Shown here piece after piece: positions 1 to 12,225 of a DNA stretch of 64,000 nt (its first letter is position 1; every line of letters begins with the position of its first letter). The DNA comes from Deroplatys truncata. Its lineage: Eukaryota > Arthropoda > Insecta > Mantodea > Mantidae. Under the pieces are notes generated by a model, which ran no database searches, was not told the DNA's origin, and saw nothing but the letters and a program-made list of their open reading frames with translations. Position numbers and translations under genes: made by a program. Location of the stretch: contig CM060975.1 of NCBI GenBank assembly GCA_030765065.1, positions 107,714,094 through 107,778,093 on the forward strand, written 5' to 3'.

Positions 1-135
1 AGGTGTAGGTACGTTTTATTCTGTGTCAATATCTCAAATACATGATACAATTGTTAGAAGCAGGTATATACTAAAAACCAATGAAAAAAACCGTTGTAAA
101 ATAGTAAAATAATTTGATTTGGATAATTGAAAGGG

Positions 136-179
136 CACACACACGCACGCAGAGAGATAAGAGGGAGAGAGAGAGAGAT
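136..179. repeat. CA-rich then GA-rich simple repeat
   Basis: A short run of ACAC/ACGC is followed by a purine tract of GA repeats. This is simple-sequence DNA with no coding content. Confidence 0.8.
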
Positions 180-2020
180 GCACAGACTACATGAATGCTT
201 TATTCAAAACCACCTTGTTTATTTATTTTAGGGGATCTCATTAACATACAACTCTTGTGAAACCTCGACACGGAGTTTTAGGGTTCCATGTAATAATTTC
301 ATCTTACCATAGACAAGTAGAAAGAAAGAAAAAACAATCGATGGGTGTTTATTTTAAAAGTATTCATAGTTATTCCTGAAATTGTTTCTAATTTTCTTCC
401 AAATAATTACGACAAATACTCATCAGAAATAATTTATATTATGTAATATTACAAAAACACCCATCATTTTATAGGATTAGAGAACGCGCAACTGCTTATA
501 AAGTATATCAATGATTCAATCGGTCATTTTAAAATGAAGTTATCTCCAATATGTTTCTACAAATGTAGTTTTTTTATCTTTCGTAATCATGAGTGTTGCC
601 TCACACGTTGCATAAGAAAACAGGTCTTAAAGGGAGCCAGCGAAACAATTCCAGTAGGATGGTACCATAGCACACTCGCTGCAGGAATTAAAAGAAATTG
701 AGACACTCTGTGGCCTACAAAATCCGCAAATTTCTATCTCTGTGACTACTTTTTCGATATTTATTCGAAGCGTTCATAAATCCTTGTAATCGTAAACAGA
801 AATTAATACTATTCCACTTGAAATGTTAAGAAAATCGCTTAACGTTAAGCATTGTAGGCTGACATTGTCGTCACAGAAATGTGACCGTTTGCAGGACATA
901 GTTTTCAACAATAAAACTTTTTCTGTGTGTCATAAAATGTTACATTATTGTCATTACTCATTATTAATATGCATTAAACACTATAATTATGCTTTACTAT
1001 ACAGTTTAACAAATTTGCTTTCAGTGAATCGCCCTTTATAATTATGAATGATTTAAGTTTAAATTAGCATTGACTTTTATGTTAAGTTTATTGCCAAGAA
1101 TTTCCCTCTGAAAGGAGCATACCTACTTTTGAAGTCCCCCCTTAAGTAAAGAAGTATTTAAGAGGAACTAAAAATCTAATCCTTGTTAGTTTTTTTAGTA
1201 TCATGCTATTTATTATTAGTTCTTATTGGTCCATACGGTATCACAAGGTTTATTAGCTGAAAGACGAATGAATAGATGATTAAAACTCTGCTTTTAGATT
1301 AAGCTTCTGTGCAAATTTTAAAGCCGTAATCATACTTCTTACTGAATAATTTTAAAAAGGCCAGAATGTAAGTGAGACAGTGCTTACGAACGCTCTCACA
1401 TGCCGCAAATTCATAAAACCAAAAGGCTTCTGAACTTGCACCGCAACTGGTAAAGGAGGGGTTAAAAGCAGTTGAAAGTTACAAATCTCTCAATGATTAC
1501 GAAAAATGCAATTAGTAGAAGAGCAAGCAAGGGTTGTTTATCAAAGCTTTGCTCGACATAAATTCCATGCGACATCCATTTATTTGGCATAGCAACTTTG
1601 TCGACTCTCTCCATTGTGTCGCCGTGACGTCATACTGCCAGTTAGATGAGTCACAGCAAATCCATTACCAGCCAGTCTGTAATTTTCCTGAGCTGTAGCC
1701 AAATTATGGCTATCGTCGTTGACTTCGTACTCCGTTGCAAACACTGGATGCGTTATTGCCCTCATTGCTTTAAATGGGATTAAATGTTAATTGATTTGGA
1801 GCTCCCTCAACTTTCCATTATGGAAATAAGCGTTTAGGAGGTGCGCTCAGAAATGCACAGGGATTATCTAACAATAAGAACTTAATTGCATTATGAGTTC
1901 ATAGAGCAGGAAAACAAAAGAGGGCGTGTAGATAAATGAAATTACTTTTGCACCTTTTATGTTAATAAATCAACAAAGCGCAATTCAGCTATTGCATTTC
2001 TGATTATACAAAAATATAAG
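180..2020. other. AT-rich DNA, no assignable gene
   Basis: No domain or element ends are recognised here. A 61-codon open frame on the minus strand (1765 to 1580) lies in slightly GC-richer DNA; a candidate acceptor precedes it and a weak GTAATG donor lies inside it. I could not tie it to any protein, so it is not called a gene. Confidence 0.5.
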
Positions 2021-2024
2021 TGGC

Positions 2025-2335
2025 TAGCCTTATAGTTCAGTCAGTAGAGCAGCTGCCCCTGCAAGAGGTCCTGGTTTGATTCCCGGCTAGCGGATGGGGA
2101 TTTTTCTCTAACCAAGTTTATTCCCTATTCTCCCCAGAGTCTGGAAGTATGAATGAGAGTGTGAAACTGTGCGTGATATAATATAAAAAACCTAAAGAAA
2201 AACCAGAAATCCAATGACAACTGTTAACAGCGTTGCCGATAGGCAAGTGACCCATAAGGTATAACGCCGCCGATGTGATCATTGCAGTTAAAGACGGGAT
2301 ATAAATGGAACAATAAAAAATGAACATTTTTTTGC
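2025..2335 (+). mobile_element. tRNA-headed SINE
   Basis: A head like a tRNA gene carries a plausible RNA polymerase III A box (TAGTTCAGTCAGTAGAGC) and a B box near 2075 (GGTTTGATTCC). About 250 bp of unrelated body follow, with an A-rich end near 2325. This is the layout of a SINE transcribed from an internal promoter and copied by a LINE. The outer limits are approximate because I could not settle the target duplication. Confidence 0.7.
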
Positions 2336-2475
2336 TCTTGTGGACAAGGTGAGAAATTATACATAATTGTATATATTGTTGTAAAAATATAATTGTTTAA
2401 TTTATCTTATTTTAAATCTTCGCAGCTTTAAACCATGCAGGTAAAAAAACTTGCACTTTGTAGCACTGGCGTATA

Positions 2476-2950
2476 CAGGTTATTCAAAAAAAGGAACAGA
2501 CTTTATATATTTATTTCTAATGCGATATATCAATGAATACAGAAAACTTCAAAGTTTTATTTTATGTGTTCAAAATGAGCACCATTTGTTATGCAAGAAC
2601 GACCAGTGCTTTTCCGTTTGCATACGCAACCATACTCTACGGATTTATTATATCAATTGCAAATTTTTTATGACGAGGCGGCTCGTTGTTGAACTTACAA
2701 TGAAATTCACGCTGCAATGAATCAATGGATTCACTCTTTGCATAATGCAGCACACTAAACGACTTTTCGGTGACGTCACCATTTTCACGTAAACAAACAC
2801 AGCGCCGCTGTAGGCACTGAATGGAACTAATAGGTGCAGCTTGAAACTTTGAACTTTCCTCTATACAATGATGTGTCGTATGTATCGCTATTTATTTTTT
2901 TCATTAGAAATAAATATGTAAAGTCTGTTCCTTCTTTTTGAATAACCCTG
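2476..2950 (-). mobile_element. Non-autonomous Tc1/mariner-type DNA transposon
   Basis: The ends are inverted repeats of about 45 bp. The left reads CAGGTTATTCAAAAAAAGGA and the right ends TTTTTGAATAACCCTG; both are bordered by TA, as expected for Tc1/mariner-type insertion. The 475-bp length is too short for a transposase. On the minus strand near the left end a short frame reads ITNGAHFEHIK then stop, resembling the carboxy tail of transposases of this group. I infer an internally deleted derivative. Confidence 0.75.
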
Positions 2951-3312
2951 TATTATACATTATAAACAGTATGAGACTGATTGATTGATTATCTGCCAAT
3001 CCAAAGGTGGCCTATATAGATCTTCAGTGAGTTTATCGGGATCATGATCATTCAACAATCTAATAGTGCCTTCTAACTGGCTATTAGATGGCACTGGAAA
3101 AAAGCAGGGGCTTGTTGGATGTGACTTGTACAAGAAATGCCGCTGAAGGACCTTTTTCAGAATTTACTCGATACTTTTACTGCGTTTCATTGCTTCTGTC
3201 CTTTAATACATCCAAGTAAACTTGCCAGATTTTGCTTTATCAAAGAGTTCAGTAAACCAAATGGACCAAATTATCATGCAATGTGTAATAATAAATTGTG
3301 TTTTCCTTAGGG

Positions 3313-3583
3313 AACGCTATTTGACTGCTGTGGTCCTTAGCGTCTAATTCTATATTAGACGTGAAAGACCGGTAATTTTGCTCAGAGGCCTCTTTATCAT
3401 CAGGCTTGAGGTTCTTTTACGTGGTGTAAATCTACGACACGGGACCACCGGCTTTACTTCCCTTCCGAAGGAAGCCATGCTAAGTATTTTTACGCCCGAA
3501 AAAAATCCATCGCCCTCCGCCTGGTTTGAACCCGCGACCTTGGTAACTAGAGGTTAGCATGATAACCACTACGCATGCAATGT
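3313..3583 (-). mobile_element. SINE, family 2, copy 1
   Basis: On the minus strand a tRNA-like head has the B box GGTTCAAACC near 3525. The body contains GGAAGGGAAGTAAAGCCGGT, then CACGTAAAAGAAC, and it ends near CAGTCAAATAGCG. A second copy at 57.7-57.96 kb shares the same body and end, which confirms a dispersed family. The body motif is common in arthropod SINEs. Confidence 0.75.
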
Positions 3584-3589
3584 GGTGAA

Positions 3590-5160
3590 TATGTAAAATA
3601 AGAAAATTTAAAAGTATAAATCATCTTAGGTTTCTTCTTCTGGATTTCATATAGCATACCATACATGAAAGGTACAAATAACTCTACATCCGCTCTTAAA
3701 GCTCTTAAGAAAATACTTTTTTAGATGCGAACGCTACTATGAAACGCCCATTAGCATCGTGTTGTCCATCCATACATCCATCCACATGCATAAAAAGACT
3801 CGCCAGCCTTTACAAGTACGGAGATAGATTTTAGGTATAGAAGTTATGTACTGGTATTAAAGCAAACAAGCACGAAAGAGAGGACGTAGAATGGGCAAGA
3901 ACTGAAATGTGGAAATTAAAAAACCAGAGAAAAGGTCTTATATATGGGGAGAGTCGATTATATGGAGGGGAGAAAGACCTATAGAATATAATGTTTGATT
4001 GTAAAGGATCTAAAAACTGAAGGGAAAAACTTCTTAATCACAAATTATTTGAAAAGACAGAAGGTCAGTTTTGGTCAGAATGTTTAGCGAAGAAAGCAAG
4101 ACCGTGAGTTGATATTTGTTTAATGTAAAAATAAGCATAAATGGACTGTGAAGAGAGAGAAAGACAATTTAATTGTGAGTAATAATGTTGTAATAAATAA
4201 GAACACCAATTTCTGTGAAACACCGTATTTGTCACTTAGACACTCAACGTAAAACAAACGTTACACCTGAGTCATTTTTGACACACACTCGGAACATAAC
4301 ACAGCTGTTCCGTCGAATCACAACTCACAACTAAACTGCTGAGGCAATTCACAAGCGAACAGCACTGAAACTGTCCTCTTTTCACTTCGTAACTTCTTAA
4401 ATGACTGAAATGAACATACTGGGCAAGAGCAGCCTCTTATGTAAGATCCATATACAAAGCGGAATGTTCTAGAAAAGGAGGTTACCAGAACGGGCCAAAG
4501 GAATCTTCTGGAACAGCAGTTACCAGAATTGCAGGGAAGCGGCATATAATGAGCTTTTGTTCCGCACTGGCTATTGTTCCGATGGCCGGTCGAATGTCCC
4601 ACTCAGTTGCCATGCGGAGAGGCGCTTACCGACTCCCGAAAGGTAACTTCGCGCGCGGCCACAATATTTAGTTATTAAATACGCAAGAATTGTAGTACTT
4701 GTCTATTGAATGAGCGGGCCAAATTTCAGTAGATAATCAAGTGTAACTGTTTCTTAGCAGTTGAATAAACAAATACTACTTTGAAGAACATTTGTCAGAG
4801 TTTTTCGGTAGAAAATTAAGAACCGATTATATGCAGGGCATTTTGAATTTCAGGCGAATCACCGCAGTTATGGAGTTGAAATTTTATACACAAGAGCTTG
4901 AAAAACAATTGTCCATGCGCTTTAGATTTGGTTGAAATCCATACAAAATTGAGGGTATTAAGATATAGAACCTTCGAATCAAGGTTGCAAATGAATATCT
5001 CCCAACAGAGTATAAAGACTAAAAAATACTGCAATGTAATGTATACGCAATTGACTGAAAAATAGCGGGAAGTTTATTCTTATTTTAGTTTTATTTGCAG
5101 CTAAATAACTGCAAAAAAGTGATGTTGGTGTGGAAAGTGATGTCTATCTGCATTGAAGTA
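3590..5160. other. AT-rich DNA, no assignable gene
   Basis: Nothing is recognised. A GC-richer patch at about 4300-4670 has a 94-codon minus-strand frame without recognisable domains. It could be part of an old LTR or other repeat, but no partner copy is present in the window. Confidence 0.45.
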
Positions 5161-5164
5161 TAAT

Positions 5165-5710
5165 TACTGGCATCTTCTTCTTGCGTAGTTATCATAATTT
5201 AGTTCTTATATTGTCCTTAGATAGTTCTATGTTATGGGGATTGTTTCTATAACGTTTTGAATGGTACATTCGAATGATGCACTAATTTCGTCAATTTTTT
5301 CCTTCATTAAAACATTTCTTTTTCGCTTCTTAGGTTTAACGTTTAGCGATCCCTTTGTCCTAAGCGTATTATCCAGACGTCTATAAGTTGCTGTACCTTA
5401 ACTAAAGTACCAGGAAATTTCTCCTGTCTACATGATTAGGTTTTTACGTATGTATCGTACCTAAGATCTCGTTGTTCAGGCCTGAATTTGTCGGTAGGCA
5501 TTGCAATGGACTAATAAGACAAGAGCAACAAGAACACTTAAACAAATCATAAACAGCACAGATGACTTTAAACCTTCTCCTTTGAGATGCACAAACTCTA
5601 GTGCTTACAGCACAAACAGAAGGTACCAACCGACGCAGTACGAGCATAACACAGCTGATGAACGTACCTTGAGCGTGTCATTCACCACTGGTGCACAAAC
5701 AAAAAATACC
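5165..5710 (-). mobile_element. Deleted DNA-transposon relic, family K, copy 1
   Basis: This aligns over its whole length with 59.19-59.79 kb. On the minus strand a frame near 5480 to 5440 reads FRPEQRDLRYDTYVKT, and further on comes RRLDNTLRTKGSLNVKPKKR. Together these resemble the amino-terminal helix-turn-helix region of Tc1/mariner-type transposases, the part Pfam calls DUF4817. Soon after, the sequence passes into what resembles the carboxy end of such a protein, with no catalytic core between. I infer an internally deleted derivative with scattered stops. The inverted ends were not found. Confidence 0.55.
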
Positions 5711-5804
5711 AAGTTCATTGCAGTGTAGGTGGAGCATGCGCACACACGATCTATGGCCCCACCATACAGCGACCGTTCTGTAATTCCCTATTTCAAATGT
5801 TATG

Positions 5805-5866
5805 ATTTGTGCTCTCGCTTGTAATGCGGGGTATCGGGTTCTATCCCATAACAGTATTAAAGCTTT
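5805..5866 (+). other. tRNA-like fragment with GTA in the anticodon position
   Basis: A segment can fold with a six-pair acceptor (GTTATG with CATAAC), a five-pair anticodon stem (CTCGC with GCGGG) around the loop TTGTAAT, and a B-box-like GGTTCTATCCC. There is no room for a D arm and the T loop is one base short, so it is not a working tRNA. It is probably a decayed SINE head. Confidence 0.3.
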
Positions 5867-6156
5867 CTTTATACCTTATTGAATGCGTTAAACGTGTTTT
5901 TATTAGTTTTTAGTACTGACTCAGTTTTTAATTTTTAAAGCCCACGTTTTCACAAATGTTTAAAAACAAACTGAACTTTCGTTATTTTTCTTATGCATAT
6001 CGTGTTTCAAGATTTAATTACTTAACTGCCAGAGAACTTACAAATTCTTCAAGTAGTATGAACTTTTATACGCTTTAAGATAATAACTTTAACTGGATGT
6101 CAATGAAATTAAGAATATGGAAATGGTGCAATTTTGAAGTTACGATTTGTACTTTC

Positions 6157-6307
6157 GTCAGAGTGTTTTGAGACTGTGGAAAGCGGAAGGTAGAAAACAG
6201 GTTGCTCGTGCCCAGGTCTGTTACGTGTGGCGGTACTTTGCGATAACCACCGCACCGACCGGGCGACGTCATTTTCTCCCCTTTCCACTGTCTCAAAAGA
6301 TTCTGAC
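6157..6307. repeat. Small inverted-repeat element (about 150 bp)
   Basis: Arms of about 32 bp face each other: GTCAGAGTGTTTTGAGACTG at the left, and the complement of GTCAGAATCTTTTGAGACAG at the right. The loop between them is GC-rich. The structure resembles a miniature inverted-repeat element or a hairpin. The target duplication is unclear. Confidence 0.55.
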
Positions 6308-7071
6308 CAAAGCATAGCTGCCTAGTGAACATAGTTATTCTAGTTTAAATAAGTGATTTAGTTGAATGCGAAAGAGGAACGTTTAATAAGGCACCTTTGA
6401 GGATGAAACGCCAGTCTGGAACTAAGGTAAAAATGCCTTATGCAGCATATCTGACCCCTACTGTTATTCGAACTCCAGATCATGCGTCAAGCTGACTGAT
6501 CTATACTCGGTCTAATATGCGAAACACTGATATTTACCGAGTCCACCGCGTTTATCATATGTAAACACGGCCAAGGCAGAGATGGGTACACAACTTGCAC
6601 GCATGTCAAGTGACACAGAACTTACCCCTACTGAGTCTATGTACACTTACTGTGTGATCTTGCTCTAAAGATGCTGTGACAGAAATATGACTGCAATCAT
6701 AGTTCATCTCAACTCAGATTATCATCATCAGAGCTCGGATTCTAATGACATGTCATCTTTTAATCGTTGCATCATAGGCATTGTTAACCTGTAACATATA
6801 TCTTCATCATGGGTCCTGGTTTATCAAAATGCATGTTCATTAGGTCATTTTTTATCATTTTATGCCACTTTTCAATTTTACGTAATTGTTTCCCCACTTT
6901 CTTGGTCTTTCCGTCCTTATTTTGTCATGTTTTGCATTTACATTAGTCTAAAAGTATTATTTTAATTGCTAAAATTTTACATAAGGATAACTTTTCAAAC
7001 AACAGAAATTTTACTATTCAACTGATAAATAAGGATAACTGTGCAAGTCCTTTACTCGCATTCTTGTAAAC
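6308..7071. other. AT-rich DNA, nothing recognised
   Basis: No frame, element end or repeat partner is seen in this stretch. Confidence 0.5.
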
Positions 7072-7911
7072 AAATCTGATGTGTTACACTCACATGACTT
7101 TCTCTACTCTTGTACAAACTATTTCTACAAACGCTTATTCTCAACATGCTTCATGTTAATCGAGATATCGAGATGTTAATCTTATTGCTAATTTTCTTGT
7201 AGATGCAAGGGGAATTGCTGGGCTTTAAGCGATAGTCAAATACTTTAAGAGGTGGTTGCTATGTGGAGTATTCCATTCTCTTTGCATTACCAGGACAAAA
7301 AAAAATTAATAACGAATTTGAGAAAACGTATAGGTATTGGAAAATTTAAGGGAATAGCAAGCAATATCTCGAAAATGGTTCACCCAACAAAAAAATATGA
7401 CATAAATTGTGTATTTTAACGCGATCTACATTGTTTGTGTAGTAAAATTTTGTCTATCTCTTATGGTTTAACAGTTATACAAAAGTCGTTCACAATGAAG
7501 AATAGTTTTGGAGACATTCCCAGAAAATTCGAGATATATATTTCATTTTTCATGAAAATATCTTAAACATATGATATTTTAATCAAAATCGTTAGTCATT
7601 TTTGAGAAAATTAAAATTTTTGAAAAATGTTCCATGCACAGGGTAATCTGGCGTGGGGGGATTTTCTTGAGTACCTTCGTGTCGCATCTCTGGAAGACAT
7701 TGAACCTAAATACCAAGTTTGGTGTTTATCCGACTGTTCGTTTCTGAGTTATGCTGTTCACAGACACACACAGACGCACACACGTACACACATGGACATG
7801 TTTCCAAACATGCTTTTTTGGATTAAGGGGGTCTCAAAACAGGTGAAATCTCGGTATCGAATTTTTGGGTGGAATACAATACTTACTATACGTAGTAGAG
7901 AAAGTAAAAAT
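7072..7911 (+). repeat. ACTTTCTC-family repeat, copy A (complete)
   Basis: This is a full copy of the most abundant repeat in the window. It begins AAATCTGATGTGTTACACTC, carries ACTTTCTCTACT at 7097-7108 and the complement AGTAGAGAAAGT at 7894-7905, and ends in GTAAAAA. A CA/ACAC tract lies near 7765. Other copies start at about 21.6, 26.6, 29.8, 35.6, 38.4, 41.9, 44.7 and 60.3 kb. No protein domain is seen; the small frames in several copies are conserved only because the DNA is repeated. The 12-bp inverted motif suggests a non-autonomous DNA transposon, but one copy sits 25-30 bp inside the end, so the class is open. Confidence 0.8.
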
Positions 7912-8299
7912 CACATACCTAATTAATGGTTGTCTGAAAAGGGTTGTTTGTACGTGGAGGATGACGCATTCCCTATTTGAGACACTTATGCAATCTCCAG
8001 TATCTCTGTAGTTGATGAATTTACTGCCGGCTGCTACAGTGCTGAGCTATATGATCTTAGGATGTGCATGGGTGAGAACAGACAACACCAGTTAAGTTGA
8101 TTGATAATTTTAAAGGATAAATTAAATATATCAGCTCTTTGAAGTAAGTTGCCGACAGTTTAGGAAGAAGTAAGCTGTTTCTGAATCTTGATATGAGAAA
8201 CTAACTGTTGAGTTATTATATCTGCTAAATTCTGAAGTATCAAATAGGGAAAAGGAAAACACCATGTCTATTGAAATAAGCAAAAGAGAATATACTTGC
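7912..8299. other. No assignable feature
   Basis: AT-rich spacer between an ACTTTCTC repeat and a LINE remnant. Confidence 0.5.
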
Positions 8300-8760
8300 G
8301 AATTCGAGACGAGGTAGTGCAGCAAGTGAAAGTTTCAGATACCTTGGATATACCGTAAACATGTGTTGGTATCAACAACTCAAACAGAGAATAGAAACGG
8401 AAAAGCAAGCTTTTAATATAAACATATACATTTTATGAGGACTTAAAGAAAGAACTAAGGAAGAGGTTTAGAGTTGTGCGGAGTGACATATATAGTGTGG
8501 AAAATGTGAAGTTGCGACGAAGTAAGAAAAACGACTGAAAGCGTTTGAAACACGGATGTGGAGAAGAATGAAGAAAATGGATAGACAGAATAAGCAGCTA
8601 TTTCGAAATGAGCGGACGAAGGAAGAACAATGGAGAAACGGAAAAGGCTTAGACGTTTGAAGAGTAGAGACTACTTATTAGAAGGAAAGGTGAATGAGAA
8701 GCTGGAGAAGGTAACAGAATGATGCACAGTAAAAGAAATGCTTCATATTATGTTGCTCTG
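8300..8760 (+). pseudogene. LINE ORF2 3'-end remnant
   Basis: Broken frames on the plus strand give SFRYLGYTVNM, then ETEKQAFNINIYIL, then KRLKAFETRMWRRMKKMD. This order (FRYLG, the I..KQAF..KK block, and K.L.AFE.W.WRRM) is typical of the region after the catalytic core in reverse transcriptases of insect non-LTR retrotransposons. Several stops and frameshifts interrupt it, and the 5' part is absent, as expected for a 5'-truncated LINE. It is a relic without coding capacity. Confidence 0.65.
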
Positions 8761-9244
8761 AAATAAAACAATTTAGTTCCCCCGACATTCACACAGACAT
8801 CTCCATTCAAAGTCCCCTGATGCTTTCTGTGATAGGCAACTTCTTCACCTTAAGGGTCCTGCGGGCTGTTTGCATATATTTATGGAGGGCTTTTTTTATA
8901 ACTTCACAAGCGTTTAGTATTAGTGCTCCCGTGAAATGCTGTGTGGTTTATAGAGCGAACTTATTTGGCAACCTACAGGAGTTTGCAGAGATAAAACTAT
9001 TATAATAGAATAAATTTGCGGAATAAATATTATTTCAGAATGTTTTTTGAATGAAGATTTTCACAACAATTAACATGTCTTTAATATGAGTTTATGTACA
9101 TGAGACTCCTCTTTGTTCTACACACTGTAACACCGTATGCATATCGTGATTTGCAGTATATCTTAGGCATATTTTCACCACTGTTTTCTATCCCTACTTC
9201 CGATGCGTATATTCTTTACTTGTTAAATCTTGATGATTATATTT

Positions 9245-9595
9245 ATTGGTCCTGCGCTTTGGCGCAGTGGGTTGGAACGTGGTGCTCTGGCTCCCAGTCA
9301 CGGAATGCGCCCGGATTCGATCCCACCCGTGAAGGTGCGGATTGTATGTCTCGGGTATAGGACCGGTGCTCAATCAGCATCGTGAAGAAAGTGAGGAGCT
9401 GCGATAGGCAGCGATCCCGGCCTCGAGAGCCAACACTCCGGCTGGGGGATGTGTGATGCTAGTCACATCTCCTCCCCGAATCAGTTGGATAGTCGCCCAC
9501 CTCTGCCATGCGTATGTGAGCGTGAGGTCGGCAGTCCAGTTGGTAGACCAAGGCCCTGCATGAACCGTAGCGCCATGGGGTTTATTATATATCCT
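9245..9595 (+). mobile_element. tRNA-headed SINE
   Basis: The head carries an A-box-like GGCGCAGTGGGTTGGAACG and the B box GGATTCGATCCC near 9313. A GC-rich body of about 270 bp follows and closes with CGTAGCGCCATGG. GC content is clearly above that of the flanks. No second copy is in the window. The limits are approximate. Confidence 0.7.
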
Positions 9596-12225
9596 CTGTT
9601 AGGTTATTTATGACACTTATATTCTAAGGTAAAAATAAATATATATGCATGCAATTACTGGATATCTGTTAGGGTACGTTCAAGGTTCTCAATTTTTTCC
9701 GTGCAGATTCGTGGAGTATAATTTATCTACACACTCATTCCTACGACGGTTGCAGTAAACATTAGTGACTTTGGTTCTTATCTCATTTTAACAAAGCTAT
9801 ACAAAGGGTATAATTATCTTCTTCGCTCTAAACTTAAAATGTGTTTTTCTTCTTAGAAGGCCTACCCATACCAATCCTAACGTGATGTTCTTAGCGTTTC
9901 CTCTTCTACGTTGTTGATTTTCTCTAGCAACCCTAATTTGCATTGTCCTCCTCGTTTTGTTAACTATTTCTACCTGAACTCAAACGTAATTCGACTCTTT
10001 TAACTCATTATCTACGTACATTTTCTTTCCTATATTACTACAAATCACGTATACCCTAGTTTTACACATAATATAAATTTATAATTATAAAACTTAATTA
10101 ATTTACAGTTTTATTGGTTTTCTTATATAAAGGTTTTTAATCTTTTTCTTTTTCTTCTTCACTTTTTGCTTTTGTTATATAATTTATTTTTGCATTGTTT
10201 TTGCTCTAATTTGAGCAGTATACTCATAATAAAAATAAAAATTATTCCTATTTCTATATTGTCTCCGGGTGTTCATAGTTTCAAATACTGCTTCAAGTTT
10301 CAGGTGCTGAAGGTATGTCCAAACCATTGGCTTTACATTTCATACTCAAGCACGAAAGAAGGAAACAAAAAAAAGACAATCTCTGCTACATACAATTTGT
10401 TACTGTATTCTCAGCTTCCTCATTTCCTAACACAGATCGCGCGATATTAAACACGTAACCGTGTCAAACAGATGCAACAGAAAGGAATCATAACTTCTCT
10501 TTTATTTCCTTCTGACCCTGCAATACTTCTCTGTCTTTCTCTACCAATGTATATGTGTTATTCATGTCATCATTTTAGAGCTCCCTGACATTATTCTGTT
10601 TATTAGTTTTCAGTTTACATGACAACGCCATTCCGGATTTATTGTCCAACAGGGAGTTATTTCAGTTTGATTTCACTATACTTATTCTGTGACCAAATTG
10701 TTTAACCTTCAATAATTACTGTTAAACGTTGATTAAATCATCTTCAATACCATCATACTGTTTTTGAAACATTTAAATTAGTTTCATTTCACATTTCATA
10801 TAAGAAGATTTTGAGACTGGTTTGCATATGTAGAATTAAATACAATTAAACCATGCTTAAAACATATTTTCTTTCAGCTTCGTCATTCAAATTGCATATT
10901 TCAGAACTTAACATAAAAAATATTAAATCATTCTTATTACGTGAAGAAGGTTATTGCTTCACGTATGGAAAAGCAGATTTAAAGTAGGAGTTGTATTGTA
11001 GTTCAACTGTTGGGGAGCCGAACACTTGAAGTAGTTGCAACCGCACGTATGGTACTCGATAGCCTTTGCTCCAATTTTTAAAAAATATTAACTTTGTAAT
11101 TTAACTGTTTCTTTAAATATTACATATTTATGTTTGCCTCGGCTGCGTCAGTATTATTGTTAGAGACATGTTTCTCTTAGCAGGGTTGTGGTGCGACTAA
11201 GAATGTAGGCTTATACAGATTATAACTTTACTTCACTAATTGTATTAATGCTTGATAGGATTTAAATAACACTTCACTGATATCGAGAGCTGTGAGATTC
11301 TTTAATTAATTACTTGCACTTTTTAACACGTAAAATATTTTTTTCTCACATGAATACGGATTAAATCTCTCGAGGACGCATCTCGCATCCGGTTACTGCA
11401 GGCAACTGAATTGATTTCAATCGCCTAAACTGTAAATTTCTGTATTTCAAGTCTCTGATTAGATATTCCTAATCCAATAGAATACCTTCATTTAACTAAA
11501 GCTTTTTTCTGGTTGTTGATTGGCTATTTTTAAACTGTCTCTAAATTTACATTATTACTTCCAAGAATCACAAGTAGCATTATTAAACTCTCAAACTCAT
11601 TATTGCCTCAAGGTTACCTCTTTGTTACCTCATTGTTAGCAACTTTTTGACCTATTTCTCACAGCTCGTACATTATTAAATTACGTAATACATTTACATA
11701 ACATTATTACACATGGATACAATAATACAAACATATACAATGACTGCAATATACACTTTTTATACCTTATTACATACACGTATTGCTTTAAGGCGGGCTG
11801 TTAGTGAATTTATATTTTATATAATTAGACTGAAATCATTCAAGTGTTAAAAATACTGTCTCATTCGTAACCGCATATGGAAAAGGTACTTTATGCACAA
11901 AAAAATGAAAATCTTCGTCTTAATCTTTAACACACTTCAAAAGGAAAAAAAAAAAGTTTTCATGTTTTCCGTAGCATCCTTTTACTAATAGGAGCGATTA
12001 AGATATATCCGTTTGATGTGTATTACATACAGCAGGTTATATTAAGTATTTTGCCATTACTCAGCATTTCTGTTTTGAATAAATCGAATTTACGCTGGAG
12101 TGTAAAGAGCGGTAGGTCTGTCTATCCAGTCAGTTGTGGTATCACGCGACTGGACGTTATTAATAAGTAATAATGTTTAAGTAAACTTTTTATTTTACTG
12201 CACTTCGATTTGTTCTTCTCTTTAA
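9596..12225. other. AT-rich DNA, no gene recognised
   Basis: 2.6 kb of low-complexity, T-rich and A-rich DNA. Small frames are present but show no domain, and I saw no element ends or tandem structure. Confidence 0.5.

Noticed and set aside
4318-4602. 94-codon Cys/Ser-rich minus-strand frame
   Set aside because: No recognisable domain or splice signals. It lies in a GC-richer patch that could be an old repeat.
7072-7911. Classifying the ACTTTCTC family as a Helitron
   Set aside because: A 3' hairpin and an ATC-like start are present, but the end is not CTRR and no A/T insertion rule could be shown.
7627-7926. 99-codon frame in ACTTTCTC copy A that resembles frames in copies C and H
   Set aside because: Similarity follows from the DNA repeat. 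The frames start and stop at different points, and changes are not biased to third positions as far as I can see.
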